DNA of 8,093 bases, taken from an uncultured Oscillospiraceae bacterium. GTDB taxonomy: Bacteria > Bacillota_A > Clostridia > Oscillospirales > Oscillospiraceae. The position numbers and the translations under genes are program-made. The notes below the pieces were generated by a model. The model had not been told where the DNA came from and searched no databases. It saw only the letters and a program-made list of their open reading frames with translations. This document shows, in pieces, positions 7,317 through 8,093 of this stretch (its first letter is position 1; each line of letters opens with the position of its first letter). The DNA lies in assembly GCA_934667865.1 (NCBI GenBank), contig CAKUMR010000042.1:1-8093 (forward strand), in the 5' to 3' direction.

Positions 7317-7322
7317 CTCCTT
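7317..7322 (-). promoter_or_regulatory. Ribosome binding site of the GH38 gene
   Basis: On the - strand AAGGAG directly follows the kinase stop codon TAA (7325-7323) and precedes the ATG at 7308 by 8 bases. It fixes the mannosidase start and shows the same stop-plus-ribosome-site layout as the next gene junction. Confidence 0.8.
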
Positions 7323-8093
7323 TTATTGTCCACATTCCAGCGGGATGCGAAGCACCACGCTCGTCCCTCCGTCCTGCGAGGGCTCAAAGGACATGGTGCA
7401 GGGTTCATCGAACAGGAGCTGCAAGCGCCGGTAAACGTTCCGTAGTCCGTAGCCGCCGTAGCGGCTGAAAAAGTCCTCTGCGGACATTTCTCCGCGTCCC
7501 TGCCAGTCCAGCCCCGAGCCGTTGTCCGAAACACTCATCCGCACGCGCCCGCCCTCCTCGCGGACGCAGAGCCGCAGGCGGAGGCGGCCGTTTTTCGGCC
7601 GGCCGTGCTCAAAGGCGTTTTCCACCAGCGGCTGAAGGACCACGCCGGGAATCCGGCAGGCGGAGAGGCCCTCGTCAATGTCGCGCAGAATCTCCGGCTC
7701 CTGCCCCTCATGGGTCGCACAGTATAGGCGGATGTAGGTCTCCGCGTGCTGCAATTCCTCGGAAATGGTGGAAAGGATCTGCCCGCCGTTCAGACTCAGG
7801 CGGTAAAAGCGCGACAGATCCGTCACCAGTCGGCTGCCCTCCTCGTCTCCCTTGGCGATCATCCTCCAGTTGAGATTGGAGAGGGTGTTATAAAGAAGAT
7901 GCGGGTTGATCTGCGATTGCAGCGCCTGAATCTGCGCCTCGCGCCGGTCCAGCTCACTCTGGTAGGTCTGCTGCATGAGCTGGCGCGTTTCGCGCACGAT
8001 CTCGCCGACGGAATTCGTAATCTGGCCGATCTCGTCGCGGTCGTCCGAGGCAATGTCGTTCTGATATTCCTCCGTGACCGCGCTGTGTACCTG
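7323..8093 (-). CDS. Sensor histidine kinase (YesM/LytS-like), N-terminal part outside the window
   Basis: Membrane sensor kinases of this type autophosphorylate on His and pass the phosphate to a response regulator, often of the YesN/AraC type, in carbohydrate-responsive loci of Bacillota. The frame is open to the right edge, giving 256 visible residues. The fragment begins with the end of a HAMP linker (DDRDEIGQITNSV), then a coiled-coil helix. The His_kinase motif QSQINPHLLYNTLSNLNWR follows, with phosphoacceptor H65 of the visible part. The ATPase domain has the N-box PLVENAFEHG (N159), DNGSGL (about 190) and GGYGLRNVYRRL (about 213). The sensor domain and membrane segments must lie to the right. 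A GTG at 7997 could be mistaken for a start but lies inside the HAMP-to-kinase helix. The gene ends 14 bases before the mannosidase ATG, so the kinase probably belongs to the same operon. No response regulator is visible. Confidence 0.93.
   Translation of the reverse strand, partial: QVHSAVTEEYQNDIASDDRDEIGQITNSVGEIVRETRQLMQQTYQSELDRREAQIQALQSQINPHLLYNTLSNLNWRMIAKGDEEGSRLVTDLSRFYRLSLNGGQILSTISEELQHAETYIRLYCATHEGQEPEILRDIDEGLSACRIPGVVLQPLVENAFEHGRPKNGRLRLRLCVREEGGRVRMSVSDNGSGLDWQGRGEMSAEDFFSRYGGYGLRNVYRRLQLLFDEPCTMSFEPSQDGGTSVVLRIPLECGQ

Noticed and set aside
7309..7335. Upstream starts for the mannosidase at 7335 or 7314
   Set aside because: The first lies inside the kinase gene upstream of the ribosome site and the second is only 2 bases from that site. 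The ATG at 7308 has ideal 8-base spacing and leads into KPEKIYYINGTHWDREW.
4660..7434. A 924-codon open frame on the + strand, antisense to the mannosidase gene
   Set aside because: It is in exact codon register with the GH38 gene, so its stops could arise only from TTA, CTA or TCA codons, which this GC-biased gene avoids. The product is rich in Arg, Ala and Val with no domain-like pattern, while the - strand frame has clear GH38 catalytic motifs.
1..8093. CRISPR array, tRNA/rRNA genes, insertion sequences or attachment sites
   Set aside because: No short direct repeats with regular spacers, no tRNA-like cloverleaf, no transposase frame and no terminal inverted repeats were seen by eye. The only repeats are the coding repeats described.

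Overview
The window looks like chromosomal DNA from a GC-rich member of the Bacillota, most likely a gut-type clostridium (Oscillospirales or Lachnospirales). The taxon is an inference. It rests on the S16 and KhpA sequences, strong AGGAG-type ribosome binding sites, a YesM-type sensor kinase, and a Gram-positive style secreted protein with a C-terminal membrane anchor. Codon use strongly favours GC-rich codons: long stretches of the two big genes contain no TTA, CTA or TCA codons.

Left edge (1-481, + strand): the end of a housekeeping ribosomal operon. It holds rpsP (ribosomal protein S16, with its first few codons outside the window) and khpA (small KH-domain RNA chaperone), 17 bases apart. 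The usual next genes, rimM and trmD, are absent. Two hairpins follow khpA at 491-528 and 551-585; the second has a T-tract and is a convincing intrinsic terminator. They also form the boundary with a convergent operon on the other strand.

Rest of the window (587-8093, - strand): an operon read right to left. It contains (1) the C-terminal part of a sensor histidine kinase (HAMP, phosphoacceptor His, ATPase), running off the right edge; (2) a cytoplasmic GH38 alpha-mannosidase of 899 residues with its catalytic and zinc residues in place; and (3) a 1335-residue exported, membrane-anchored protein. That protein consists of six divergent repeats of about 160 residues, with two cysteine-knuckle arrays between repeats 1/2 and 2/3. 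The gaps between the three genes are 14 bases each. At each junction the ribosome binding site lies directly against the upstream stop codon, which suggests one transcript.

Working model (inference): the kinase senses an extracellular glycan or related cue, the repeat protein displays a multivalent binding surface outside the cell, and the mannosidase cleaves imported mannosides inside. No response regulator or transporter is visible; they would be expected beyond the right edge. The repeat protein is the most novel item. I do not recognise its repeat family or its cysteine module.
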